A DNA stretch of 36,895 nucleotides from Verrucomicrobiota bacterium (lineage in GTDB: Bacteria; Verrucomicrobiota; Verrucomicrobiia; Chthoniobacterales; UBA10450), in assembly GCA_003221195.1 (NCBI GenBank), contig QHQO01000023.1, forward strand, positions 1 through 36,895, written 5' to 3'. Within the stretch, counting starts at the first letter, position 1. Each line of letters starts with the position of its first letter. Both the position numbers and the translations under genes were made by a program. Positions 24,849-34,530 of the stretch are shown here, one piece after another. Below the pieces are notes generated by a model. It did not search any database. It saw only the letters and a program-made list of their open reading frames with translations, and had not been told where the DNA came from.

Positions 24849-24908
24849 GTTCAAGACCAAGCTTACTCATCAGTGAAGGTCTCGAAAAAGAAACGGCTAG
24901 GGAAAGTG

Positions 24909-26312
24909 ATGACGCAACGCGACGGCACAATTGCAGCAAAATCTCATGTAGCCTGGCGGAGAACCGCCGGCGAGGTTTCCCTGCCGGAAGTCCACCGCAG
25001 CATCGCCGTTCCGACGACGGCTTCATTTTGGCGCAAACTGGCGGCTTTCTCCGGCCCGGGGTTCCTCGTGGCGGTCGGCTACATGGATCCGGGCAACTGG
25101 GCCACCGATCTGGCTGGAGGGGCCCGGTTTGGTTACTCGCTTCTGGCTGTCATCATGATCTCCAATTTGATGGCCATCCTGCTCCAGCATTTGTGCATCA
25201 AACTCGGGGTGGCCACGGGCCGCGACCTTGCCCAGGCCTGTCGCGATCACTACTCGACACCGACCGTCTGGCTTCTCTGGGTTCTTTGCGAGCTCGCCAT
25301 CGCTGCTTGCGATTTGGCGGAGGTTGTCGGCTCGGCCATCGGGCTGCAGCTTCTCTTCGGAATTCCGCTGGTGTGGGGTTGCATCATTACTGCGTCCGAT
25401 GTGCTCCTGGTGTTGTATCTGCAAACAAAAGGCTTTCGCTATGTCGAGGCTATTGTGATCACTCTTATCGCCACCATCGGAGGTTGTTTTGCCGCTGAAC
25501 TGATCTTTTCCAAGCCCAGCCCGACTGGCATCCTCCTGGGGTTTATTCCCAATCCAGGCATCGTCGCAAATCAGGAAATGCTTTACGTCAGCATCGGCAT
25601 TCTTGGCGCGACTGTGATGCCCCATAATCTTTACCTGCACTCGTCCATCGTGCAGACGCGCAAGTTCGAGCAGACGCCGGAGGGCAGGCGCGAGGCGGTC
25701 AAGTTCGCCACCATCGATTCTAGCGCCGCGCTTATGTTCGCTTTGTTCGTCAACAGCGCGATCTTGATACTGGCAGCCGCGGTTTTCCATTGGTCGGGGC
25801 ACCAGGAGGTCGCGGAAATTCAGGACGCCTATAAGTTACTCAGCCCGCTGTTGGGCGTCGGCGTGGCTAGTGCCCTTTTCGCGGTGGCCCTGCTCGCTTC
25901 CGGACAAAACTCGACCCTGACTGGCACGCTCGCCGGGCAGATTGTGATGGAAGGTTTCTTGAATTTTCGCATCACCCCATGGCTGCGCCGGTTGATTACG
26001 CGACTCATCGCGATCGTTCCCGCGGTGTTCATCATCGGTATTTTCGGTGAAGGCAAGACTACGGAATTGCTCGTTGCCAGTCAGGTCGTATTGAGCATGC
26101 AGCTCGGTTTTGCCGTTTGGCCTTTGATGCGGTTTACGGGGGAAAAGGCGAAAATGGGCGAGTTTGCCAACCGTCTCTGGGTGAAAATTCTGGGCTGGAC
26201 GGCCGCCGGCATTATCATTGTGCTTAACGTGAAGCTGCTCTTCGATATTTTTATACCAGACGCGGTTCGTAAGGCATTCTATGGGTTCATCGGTTTGCCG
26301 ATGCCTGAATAA
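24909..26312 (+). CDS. mntH: Nramp-family divalent metal transporter (manganese uptake)
   Basis: Inner-membrane proton-coupled Mn2+/Fe2+ importer of 467 residues. The metal site is clear: TM1 motif GYMDPGNWATDL with Asp and Asn, and TM6 motif ATVMPHNLYLHSS. About eleven hydrophobic helices follow the LeuT-fold pattern (LLWVLCELAIAACDLAEVVGSAIGL, LFAVALLASGQNSTLTGTLAGQIV, LLVASQVVLSMQLGFAVWPL). The N-terminal 45 residues before the first helix are longer than in E. coli MntH. The frame opens at 24804; ATG 24909 (MTQRDGTIAAKSH) is chosen because the upstream part overlaps the operator region. It is divergent from mntR. Confidence 0.95.
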   Translation: MTQRDGTIAAKSHVAWRRTAGEVSLPEVHRSIAVPTTASFWRKLAAFSGPGFLVAVGYMDPGNWATDLAGGARFGYSLLAVIMISNLMAILLQHLCIKLGVATGRDLAQACRDHYSTPTVWLLWVLCELAIAACDLAEVVGSAIGLQLLFGIPLVWGCIITASDVLLVLYLQTKGFRYVEAIVITLIATIGGCFAAELIFSKPSPTGILLGFIPNPGIVANQEMLYVSIGILGATVMPHNLYLHSSIVQTRKFEQTPEGRREAVKFATIDSSAALMFALFVNSAILILAAAVFHWSGHQEVAEIQDAYKLLSPLLGVGVASALFAVALLASGQNSTLTGTLAGQIVMEGFLNFRITPWLRRLITRLIAIVPAVFIIGIFGEGKTTELLVASQVVLSMQLGFAVWPLMRFTGEKAKMGEFANRLWVKILGWTAAGIIIVLNVKLLFDIFIPDAVRKAFYGFIGLPMPE

Positions 26313-26518
26313 AATGACGAAGGCCTAATGACGAATGACGAAGGAATGACAAAATCCGAAGCTCGAAACGCGCGCGCGCAAGATTTATCTTGGAACGGCA
26401 GCCTCATGCGGACTGTTTGCGAGCAGCAGCCGGAGAGTAAGCTAGCGATTTATTTGTGGTTTTTCGCCATTCGAGCTTCGGATTTTATTCGTCATTCGTC
26501 ATTCGAATTTCGTCATTT
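26313..26518. mobile_element. MITE-like inverted-repeat element between mntH and the stress-protein gene
   Basis: The left arm 26313-26367 and the reverse complement of 26470-26518 share long matches, including AATGACGAATGACGAA and AAAATCCGAAGCTCGAA. About 100 unrelated bases lie between the arms. It carries no protein gene of its own; a 67-codon frame across it merely translates the GACGAAT repeat. The arms form a potential large hairpin. It lies directly before the universal stress gene. Confidence 0.55.
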
Positions 26519-26523
26519 TTGTC

Positions 26524-26949
26524 ATGTATAAACATATCCTTATTCCGCTCGAGAACAGCCCAGCCGATGAGACCATTCTCACCCATATCAAGCCTCTTGC
26601 ACGAATGGCCGGTGCGAAACTGCTCCTCGTTCATGTGGCCGATGGCTGGGTGGCACGCAATTTCGATCAGCTCAAACTCGCCGAGAGCGAAGAGATGAAA
26701 CAGGACCGGCTTTACCTGGAAAAACGCAGCCGTGAACTGACCGCGGAAGGCTTTTCCTGCGACGCCGTCCTGGCGTTGGGCGAGCCCTCGGACGAGATCA
26801 TCAAACTTGCTCGGGAGAAAAATGTCGATCTCATTGCGATGACGACGCACGGCCACCGTTTCATCAGCGACATACTTTACGGGGCGACTGTCGACAAAGT
26901 GCGCCACGAAGTGGAGGTGCCGGTGCTGCTGTTGAAAGTACAACGCTAG
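26524..26949 (+). CDS. Universal stress protein (UspA family)
   Basis: Protein of 141 residues with one Usp domain: KHILIPLENSPADETILTHIKPLARMAGAKLLLVHV at the N-terminus and KNVDLIAMTTHGHRFISDILYGATVDKVRHEVEVPVLLLKV at the C-terminus. The nucleotide-binding pattern G-x2-G-x9-G is only partly present, since the second Gly is replaced in GHRFISD, so ATP binding is uncertain. It is bounded on both sides by GACGAAT-type repeat blocks. No operon partner is evident. Confidence 0.93.
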   Translation: MYKHILIPLENSPADETILTHIKPLARMAGAKLLLVHVADGWVARNFDQLKLAESEEMKQDRLYLEKRSRELTAEGFSCDAVLALGEPSDEIIKLAREKNVDLIAMTTHGHRFISDILYGATVDKVRHEVEVPVLLLKVQR

Positions 26950-26951
26950 CT

Positions 26952-27052
26952 GAATGACGAATCTCCAAGACATCTCGATCTTCGCAGGCGTTTGTTCGTC
27001 ATTCGAACTTTGTCATTAATTCGTTATTCGACATTCGTGCATCGTCATTCTA
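26952..27052. repeat. GACGAAT-type repeat block after the stress-protein gene
   Basis: AATGACGAATC near 26953 and several inverted copies (TTCGTCATTCG, TTTGTCATTAATTCG, TTATTCGACATTCG) up to 27052. The unit is the same as in the element at 26313-26518, so the stress-protein gene is bracketed by related blocks. The next gene starts at 27062. Confidence 0.5.
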
Positions 27053-27061
27053 TGGACGCTC

Positions 27062-28300
27062 GTGAAAGTTCTTTTTCTCACCAATGAATATCCTCCGCAC
27101 ATCTATGGCGGTGCGGGCGTTCACGTCGGCTATCTTTCGCGTGAACTGGCGAAGATGATGCCGGTGGAAGTTCGCTGCTTTGGCGACCAGCACATTGAAG
27201 AAGGCAATCTCAAGGTCACCGGCTACAAGGTTGATACAAGCGATTTCAGTTGCCCAAAGCCGCTGCGCTCCGTTTTCGGCGCCGTGCGGCGGTGCACCGA
27301 CTTCAATACTACCAACATCGATGCCGATCTCGTGCACTGTCACACTTGGTACAGCCACTTCGGCGGGATCTTAGCGAAAAAGAATTACGGAATTCCCCTC
27401 GTGATCACAGTCCACTCGCTGGAGCCGCTTCGACCCTGGAAGCGCGAACAGCTCGCCGGTGGCTACGATTTTTCGCTTTGGGTTGAAAAGACGGCGTTGG
27501 AAATGGCTGACGCGATTATTGCTGTTTCTCGCGAGACCAAGGACGACATTGAGCGATTGTTCGATGTGGCCCCCGCGCGCGCGCATGTGATCCACAACGG
27601 AATCGATCTGCAGCAATACCGGAAAGTCGATTCGAGCAACGCGCTCAAGCACTACGGCATCGATCTAAACGTACCGTATCTGCTGTTCGTCGGTCGGATC
27701 ACCCGGCAGAAAGGATTCCAACACCTGCTGCGCGCAATCCCATTCATGAATCACGGTTTCCAAATCGTCCTTTGCGCCGCCGCGCCGGACACGCCGGAGA
27801 TGGCAGAAGAAATGAAAACCGCAGTGGAAGCCGCAAAAGCGCAGCGGCCGGGAGTCGTCTGGATCAATGAAATGGTGGATCAAACGGCGACCCGCGAACT
27901 TTACTCGCACGCAGCGGTATTTGTTTGCCCTTCGATTTACGAACCGTTCGGCATTATCAATCTTGAGGCAATGGCGTGCGAAACCGCGGTGGTTGCCAGT
28001 GCCGTTGGCGGAATCAAAGAAGTCGTTGCCGATGGCGAGACCGGATTCCTGGTTCCACTAGAACAAACGAAGGAAGGCTCATTCGAGCCGGCAAACCGCG
28101 AAAAATTCGCGCGAGATATCGCTAAGCGCGTCAATCAGCTAATGAAAGATCCACAATTACGCGAAAAATTCGGCAAAGCCGGGCGCAAACGAGTGGAGGA
28201 AAATTTTAGTTGGACGTCAATCGCACAAAAAACGAAAGCACTTTATAAGACGCTGGTGTCAGGCGGAGAAAGGATCGGCTCCCTGAAGCAGGCCTCGTAG
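27062..28300 (+). CDS. Glycogen synthase-like glycosyltransferase (actinobacterial GlgA/GlgM type)
   Basis: GT4-family enzyme of 412 residues. The N-terminal KVLFLTNEYPPHIYGGAGVHVGYLSREL carries the glycogen-synthase K-x-G-G-like loop. Family segments DADLVHCHTWYSHFGGILAKK, VITVHSLEPLRPWKREQLAGGY and SRETKDDIERLF then VIHNGIDLQQY follow, with the donor domain LLFVGRITRQKGFQHLLRAI and catalytic ending PSIYEPFGIINLEAMACETAVVAS. The order matches the Corynebacterium-type enzyme that makes glycogen or maltose-1-phosphate from ADP-glucose. The start is GTG 27062. No other glycogen gene is adjacent. Confidence 0.92.
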   Translation: MKVLFLTNEYPPHIYGGAGVHVGYLSRELAKMMPVEVRCFGDQHIEEGNLKVTGYKVDTSDFSCPKPLRSVFGAVRRCTDFNTTNIDADLVHCHTWYSHFGGILAKKNYGIPLVITVHSLEPLRPWKREQLAGGYDFSLWVEKTALEMADAIIAVSRETKDDIERLFDVAPARAHVIHNGIDLQQYRKVDSSNALKHYGIDLNVPYLLFVGRITRQKGFQHLLRAIPFMNHGFQIVLCAAAPDTPEMAEEMKTAVEAAKAQRPGVVWINEMVDQTATRELYSHAAVFVCPSIYEPFGIINLEAMACETAVVASAVGGIKEVVADGETGFLVPLEQTKEGSFEPANREKFARDIAKRVNQLMKDPQLREKFGKAGRKRVEENFSWTSIAQKTKALYKTLVSGGERIGSLKQAS

Positions 28301-28301
28301 C

Positions 28302-29177
28302 CTAGAGTTGCTCGATTTTGTAACCGCGTTTTTGGAGCAGGGCGATAACGCCGCGAGGCCCGGCGAAATGCAGTGCGCCTGCGACGATCAATGTCGGTCT
28401 TCCCGATCTGATTGCCGTTTCGATTCTCGGGCTCCACCTTGCGTTACGCCGATCCAGCAACCGCCACGAAACCGTCGGAGCCTCTTTCATTTCACCGGTG
28501 TGTATCGCATTAAGGCGAGCAGCATCACCGACTTTCCATGCTGACGCGTCTTGTCGAAACTGCCCTGCCTCGTCCTTTGCGTGGATTATAGCTTGCAGCA
28601 GGACCACTTCGCCTTCTGCGTCGAACATGTCGGAAAAAACACGGATATGCTCGTCCGCTGTTTCGAGACCGCCAGTGAGCTTACCATAGTAGCGCGCTCG
28701 CTGTGCAATATAGCTATCGACGCCCCAGCGGTAATCCGGGTTACCGAGAGTTGGATTTCGCAACATCATGGCGATGGCCCAGGGACGAAGATGATGCCAG
28801 TCGTTCATTCTGCTGAGTGTGATCTTGCGCAAATATTCGTAGGTCTTTGGATGTATTTTGCTCTGAACCAATTGGTCGCTGGGAAGTTTTGCAGCTTCCC
28901 TGAGTTTTTCTCCAAAGGACTCATCTTTAGGATCGATCTCAAACCAGACTTGCTGGGGTTGTTTGATCGCTTCTTCGATGACCGGCGTCCGAAAATAATC
29001 GGATGCCTGCAACGCAGGAACGGAGCCGAGGAGATAAAATGGGGCCCGGGCGTTCGTGACTCGCCAGAGACAGTGTTTGCCATTCGAAGCCAGCTCACCA
29101 GATGCAAGCCGCTAGACAGCGAGAAGAATGCATCCGCTGGCGGCGATACTGCGCGTGATTCTCGATCGACGCGGCAT
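28302..29177 (-). pseudogene. TraB/GumN-family gene with an in-frame TAG in the signal peptide
   Basis: From ATG 29177, with GGAGAAG six bases upstream, the frame reads MPRRSRITRSIAASGCILLAV and then a TAG at 29114-29112. It continues as RLASGELASNGKHCLWRVTNARAPFYLLGS into a full TraB/GumN domain ending RGYKIEQL. The protein aligns along its length with the next gene upstream, which is intact. The first conserved motif G-x2-H (GSIH in the paralogue) is GSVP here, so a predicted active-site His is lost too; the second, GALHF, is kept. The loss of both the export signal and the His suggests decay, although re-initiation at TTG 29012 or amber readthrough cannot be excluded. Confidence 0.75.
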
Positions 29178-29201
29178 AAATACTTCTCCGGTTTTTCCGG
29201 A

Positions 29202-30131
29202 CTAGAGTTGCTCGATTTTGTATCCGCGTTTTTCCAGCAGCTTTATGACGCTATTCGGACCGGAGAAGTGTAGTGCACCAGCGACGATTGCAGTCGGCTT
29301 GCCGCTTTTCAGTTCCGCTTCGATCCGCGGAACCCATTTGGTGTTGCGGTTATCGACAAAACGCGCAGCGATCCAGGGAGCCTTTGTCCGGAGGCGGGTG
29401 TCACCTGCCCAAAGCGCATCGGTATCGCCTTTGCGCCATGCCTTGTGCATCCTGCTGAATTCTTTCTCGGCGTTCCTGGGCTCGTCGAGAGCGTCGCGCA
29501 GAATGAATTCGCTATCGCGATCTGACAACCCACCCATGACTGCCACGTGTTCATCGACTGATTCGAGGCCGGCAATCTCTTTTCTCTCTTTTCCGGCGCG
29601 GTCGACGAAATAATTGTCCAGCCCGTGCGAGAGAGAGCTTTTAGTATATGTCGCCGGGCCGACGAGATGCTGTGCAATCCACCAGGGTTTGTAGCCCATC
29701 TGGCTGTCGAAGCCCCTGACGTGTTCCCGCCTGCCCTGACGTTGATCGGCCTCAACAGTCAAAATATTCTGGCGGAGCCAGGCCAAAAGGTCAGGGTGAA
29801 TCTTTGAGCGGATATCCTGTCCGCGAGGATATTTCCCCGCTGCCTCAAATTTCTTTTCGAATTCGACATGTCGACTCGGATCGAATTCGAAGAGGAAACG
29901 CCTGCTATTTTTTAACGCGATCTCGTACGGCGCCGGGAGTGGATAATCTTTTTTGCTGAGCGCGTGGATTGAGCCCACCAGATAAAATGGCGCCTTCGCG
30001 TTGGTCACGCGCCAGACACAACTTTTCGGATGCTTTTGAGCCGCGCGAACAGGGACCGCGAGCAGGAGGGTTAAACCGAGCAGGAGCGAGATGATCCAAC
30101 AGGAGGGAATACGTCGGCAAGACAAAAACAT
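29202..30131 (-). CDS. TraB/GumN-family protein, exported
   Basis: Protein of 309 residues with a signal peptide (CWIISLLLGLTLLLAVPVRAAQ) and a TraB/GumN domain. The two hallmark motifs are LVGSIHALSKKDYPLPAPY near residue 52 and VAGALHFSGPNSVIKLLEKRGYKIEQL at the C-terminus. The family shares its fold with the eukaryotic TIKI metalloproteases; the bacterial role is unknown. The gene is a tandem paralogue of the downstream broken copy: both end with the same RGYKIEQL and near-identical DNA over about 30 bases. A weak GGA lies before the ATG. Confidence 0.88.
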   Translation of the reverse strand: MFLSCRRIPSCWIISLLLGLTLLLAVPVRAAQKHPKSCVWRVTNAKAPFYLVGSIHALSKKDYPLPAPYEIALKNSRRFLFEFDPSRHVEFEKKFEAAGKYPRGQDIRSKIHPDLLAWLRQNILTVEADQRQGRREHVRGFDSQMGYKPWWIAQHLVGPATYTKSSLSHGLDNYFVDRAGKERKEIAGLESVDEHVAVMGGLSDRDSEFILRDALDEPRNAEKEFSRMHKAWRKGDTDALWAGDTRLRTKAPWIAARFVDNRNTKWVPRIEAELKSGKPTAIVAGALHFSGPNSVIKLLEKRGYKIEQL

Positions 30132-30213
30132 TTCCGGTGTTTAACGAAAAAAAACGCTGCGTCAATTTAATTTCACATCGAGATTGCCACCCGCAGACGC
30201 AGATTCACGCGAT

Positions 30214-30241
30214 TTGAGATTGGAGATGTTTTCGATACTAT
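30214..30241 (+). promoter_or_regulatory. Predicted sigma-70-type promoter for the amidase gene
   Basis: TTGAGA at 30214-30219 and TACTAT at 30236-30241 with a 16-base spacer. The boxes end 9 bases before the ATG at 30251, so the leader would be very short. Confidence 0.4.
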
Positions 30242-30250
30242 AACGCAACC

Positions 30251-31447
30251 ATGGTCCTCCCAGTGAAACGATGGTTCGCGATCGGGTTCCTGGTCGGTGT
30301 CATCGCTATAACACAAACAACCGCACTTGCCGCGGACGACTGGCAGATCATCAAGGTTAGCGGCCAGGATTATTTGAGCGTCGATAATGTCTCGCGGTTT
30401 TATGGATTGCCCGCGGGCATCGCCGCTTCCGGCGAAAAAGTAGAATTCGAGGCGGCGAAGAATCCGCTGGAATTTGTCAGCGGCAGCCGCGAGGTGATGA
30501 TCAACGGCGCGCGGAGTTGGTTGTGTTTTCCGGCGATCGAACAGAATGGAAAGCTTCTCGTCTCACGCACTGATGTAGCCAAAACAATTGAGCCGCTGGT
30601 GCGCCCGCACCGTGTCCCAAACGTCGGCAAAGTTCAGACTATCGTTGTGGATCCGGGACACGGCGGTTACGACAAGGGTCAGGTAAGTCGTTACGGTTAC
30701 GAGAAAGATTTTGCTCTCGATGTAGCGCGAAAGCTGCGCCCGCTGTTACTGTCGAAAGGACTGCGCGTGATCATGACGCGCGAGGGCGATTACTTTGTTC
30801 CTCTCGAAGTCCGGGCACAGATTGCCAACAAGGCGCGTGACTCGATTTTCGTCAGCATTCATTTCAATGCTTCGAATGACGATCGGAACGCCACGGGCTT
30901 TGAGATTTTTTCATTTACCCCGCGTGGAGCGCCATCCACGTCCGACAGCGCAGTAGCTCCAAGTGCTCTCAGCACCCAACCCGGGAGCGCTGTCGATGCG
31001 CAAAGCTTGGCGCTCTCAGCATGCATCTATCATTCTCTGCTGGGCCACATCCCCGAGTATGACCGGGGCATCAAGCGCGCGCGCTTTGCTGTTCTGCGAT
31101 TGACGAAGGTGCCGGCTGTGCTGATCGAAGGCGGTTTTCTGACAGAGCAGGGACAGTGCAAGTTGATTGCGCAAAAAGAATGGCGCGCAAAGCTTGCACA
31201 CGCCATCAGCGTCGGGATCGAAAGTTATCGCGCATTGGGAATCAAGAAGCAGCCGCCGCTGCTCGTCGCGGACTATCGCAAACAGGTCAAATCGGCGCCG
31301 GATGAATTCGCGGTTCAGGACGCGGAATTGAAAGAAGCAGATACAAGTATAGTCAACCTGGTTGGTCAGTCCGCGTTCCCTGCGCCGCAGCAGGCGCCGA
31401 CACCTTCGCAAAGAATGTCTCTCGAATCCGCCCCGATTGTCCCGTGA
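30251..31447 (+). CDS. N-acetylmuramoyl-L-alanine amidase (Amidase_3)
   Basis: Exported cell-wall amidase of 398 residues that cleaves the amide bond between MurNAc and the stem peptide. A signal peptide (WFAIGFLVGVIAITQTTALAA) is followed by a domain of about 100 residues resembling the copper-amine-oxidase-N/stalk type (DYLSVDNVSRFYGLP, EVMINGARSWLC, LLVSRTDVAKTIEPL). The zinc amidase domain comes next: VVDPGHGGYDKG (His ligand), GYEKDFALDVARKL (Glu ligand), SIHFNAS (His ligand) and catalytic Glu in VLIEGGFLTEQGQC. A Pro/Gln/Ala-rich tail closes it. Functions in daughter-cell separation or wall turnover are typical. Confidence 0.95.
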   Translation: MVLPVKRWFAIGFLVGVIAITQTTALAADDWQIIKVSGQDYLSVDNVSRFYGLPAGIAASGEKVEFEAAKNPLEFVSGSREVMINGARSWLCFPAIEQNGKLLVSRTDVAKTIEPLVRPHRVPNVGKVQTIVVDPGHGGYDKGQVSRYGYEKDFALDVARKLRPLLLSKGLRVIMTREGDYFVPLEVRAQIANKARDSIFVSIHFNASNDDRNATGFEIFSFTPRGAPSTSDSAVAPSALSTQPGSAVDAQSLALSACIYHSLLGHIPEYDRGIKRARFAVLRLTKVPAVLIEGGFLTEQGQCKLIAQKEWRAKLAHAISVGIESYRALGIKKQPPLLVADYRKQVKSAPDEFAVQDAELKEADTSIVNLVGQSAFPAPQQAPTPSQRMSLESAPIVP

Positions 31448-31568
31448 CGTAGCGATACCCCTCCGCGCCGGCATCGGGATTGGCTTCTGGGTAGGCGATC
31501 AATGACACGATTTTTTGATTGGGTTTGCCCGCCTGATTGAATACAAACTTAACGAAAGGACCAACCTC

Positions 31569-32021
31569 ATGAAAAAACTAATTAGCTACACCCTAATAGC
31601 GCTCTGCGCGACGATCGCGATATCATTCGCCGCATCCGACAATAACAAAGACGCGATTATCTCCAAGGAAAAAGCGGCCTGGCAAGCGTTCAAAGACAAG
31701 AAACAGGACGACTTCAAGAAGCTCGTTTCCGCAGATCTCGTCGCTGTTTACAGCAACGGAATCCTAACCTTGCAAAAAGAATTGGACGCAATGGCAAAGA
31801 CGGAGATGCAATCGTTTGACTTGAGCGATTTCAATGTCGTCTTTCCGGATCCCGGCACCGCCATCATCAGTTATAAGGCGAAGGTTCAGTCCACGTCGGA
31901 AGGCAAGGACACGTCCGGCAGTTATAATAACGGTTCCGTCTGGCGGATGATAAAAGGTCAGTGGCAAGCCGTCTTTCACTCTGACATGAAAGAAGAATCG
32001 GCTACGCAACCCGCCGAATAG
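31569..32021 (+). CDS. Exported NTF2-like (DUF4440/SnoaL-type) protein
   Basis: Protein of 150 residues with a signal peptide (KKLISYTLIALCATIAISFAAS). A cone-shaped NTF2-like domain follows: EKAAWQAFKDKKQDDFKKLVSADLVAVYSNG, FNVVFPDPGTAIISYKAKVQ and SVWRMIKGQWQAVFHSD. Such domains in small periplasmic proteins have no settled role. AAAGGA at 31555-31560 precedes ATG 31569 and decides the start. An upstream frame from 31515 is not needed. The downstream 365 bases lead to thiC. Confidence 0.85.
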   Translation: MKKLISYTLIALCATIAISFAASDNNKDAIISKEKAAWQAFKDKKQDDFKKLVSADLVAVYSNGILTLQKELDAMAKTEMQSFDLSDFNVVFPDPGTAIISYKAKVQSTSEGKDTSGSYNNGSVWRMIKGQWQAVFHSDMKEESATQPAE

Positions 32022-32064
32022 AATCTCGTCAGCAGTTTCGCTACAGGCGCGGCATCCCCGATTG

Positions 32065-32122
32065 GGTGTCCGCTGTAGTGGCAGCCATGTCGGCTGCATG
32101 GGCGTTCGGAGGCGACACACCT
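32065..32122. repeat. Inverted-repeat element upstream of the thiC leader
   Basis: Outer GTGTC (32066-32070) pairs with GACAC (32114-32118) and encloses the hairpin GCAGCC (32081-32086), loop ATGTC, GGCTGC (32092-32097). It belongs by design with the other small structured intergenic elements in this window. It ends just before the thiC promoter. Confidence 0.4.
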
Positions 32123-32132
32123 GTGGCTACCA

Positions 32133-32160
32133 TTGACTTCGCAAGTACGAGTCCTATTCT
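32133..32160 (+). promoter_or_regulatory. Predicted sigma-70-type promoter for the thiC transcript
   Basis: TTGACT at 32133-32138 and TATTCT at 32155-32160 with a 16-base spacer. Transcription would begin near 32167, just ahead of the TPP aptamer, which is the position expected for a riboswitch-controlled gene. Confidence 0.5.
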
Positions 32161-32175
32161 GACCAAGAAGCAAAC

Positions 32176-32272
32176 TGCGGGGGAGCCGCAATGGCTGAGA
32201 GTCTGGTCCCGCGACGGCGGGAGTGGAGACCCCTTGAACCTGATGCGGGTAATGCCGCCGAAGGGAGCGAGG
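32176..32272 (+). ncRNA. TPP riboswitch (THI element)
   Basis: The conserved aptamer pieces occur in order: GGGGAGCC, GGCTGAGAG, a variable hairpin (TCCCGCGACGGCGGGA), then ACCCCTTGAACCTGAT, GCGGGTAATGCC and GCCGAAGGGAGCG. This is the thiamine pyrophosphate aptamer. It precedes thiC with an intrinsic terminator in between, so rising TPP should stop transcription before thiC. Confidence 0.95.
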
Positions 32273-32298
32273 GTCCGATGCCGGACTGGTGATGTCAG

Positions 32299-32330
32299 CC
32301 ATGCGCGCGATCGCGCATGGTTTTTTGTTT
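32299..32330 (+). terminator. Intrinsic terminator of the TPP riboswitch
   Basis: Stem CCATGCGCG (32299-32307) with CGCGCATGG (32312-32320), a 4-base loop, then six T and a further G-TTT. It lies 27 bases after the aptamer and 57 bases before the thiC ATG, so it is the likely expression platform. Confidence 0.85.
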
Positions 32331-32335
32331 TATGA

Positions 32336-34516
<2,181 letters not shown>

Positions 34517-34530
34517 TGCTCGCTCGGACC

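Noticed and set aside
25023-25802. 259-codon minus-strand frame opposite mntH
   Set aside because: It is wholly antisense to the clear Nramp transporter and lacks family motifs; its length comes from codon bias of the real gene.
26328-26531. 67-codon frame beginning MTNDEGMTK before the stress gene
   Set aside because: It is the translation of the GACGAAT inverted-repeat element, not a gene.
26313-27052. CRISPR array suggested by the repeated GACGAAT units
   Set aside because: The units are irregular, inverted and without uniform spacers, and no cas genes are present.
28551-29273. 240-codon plus-strand frame opposite the TraB/GumN genes
   Set aside because: The minus-strand frame aligns with its tandem paralogue over its whole length, which settles the coding strand.
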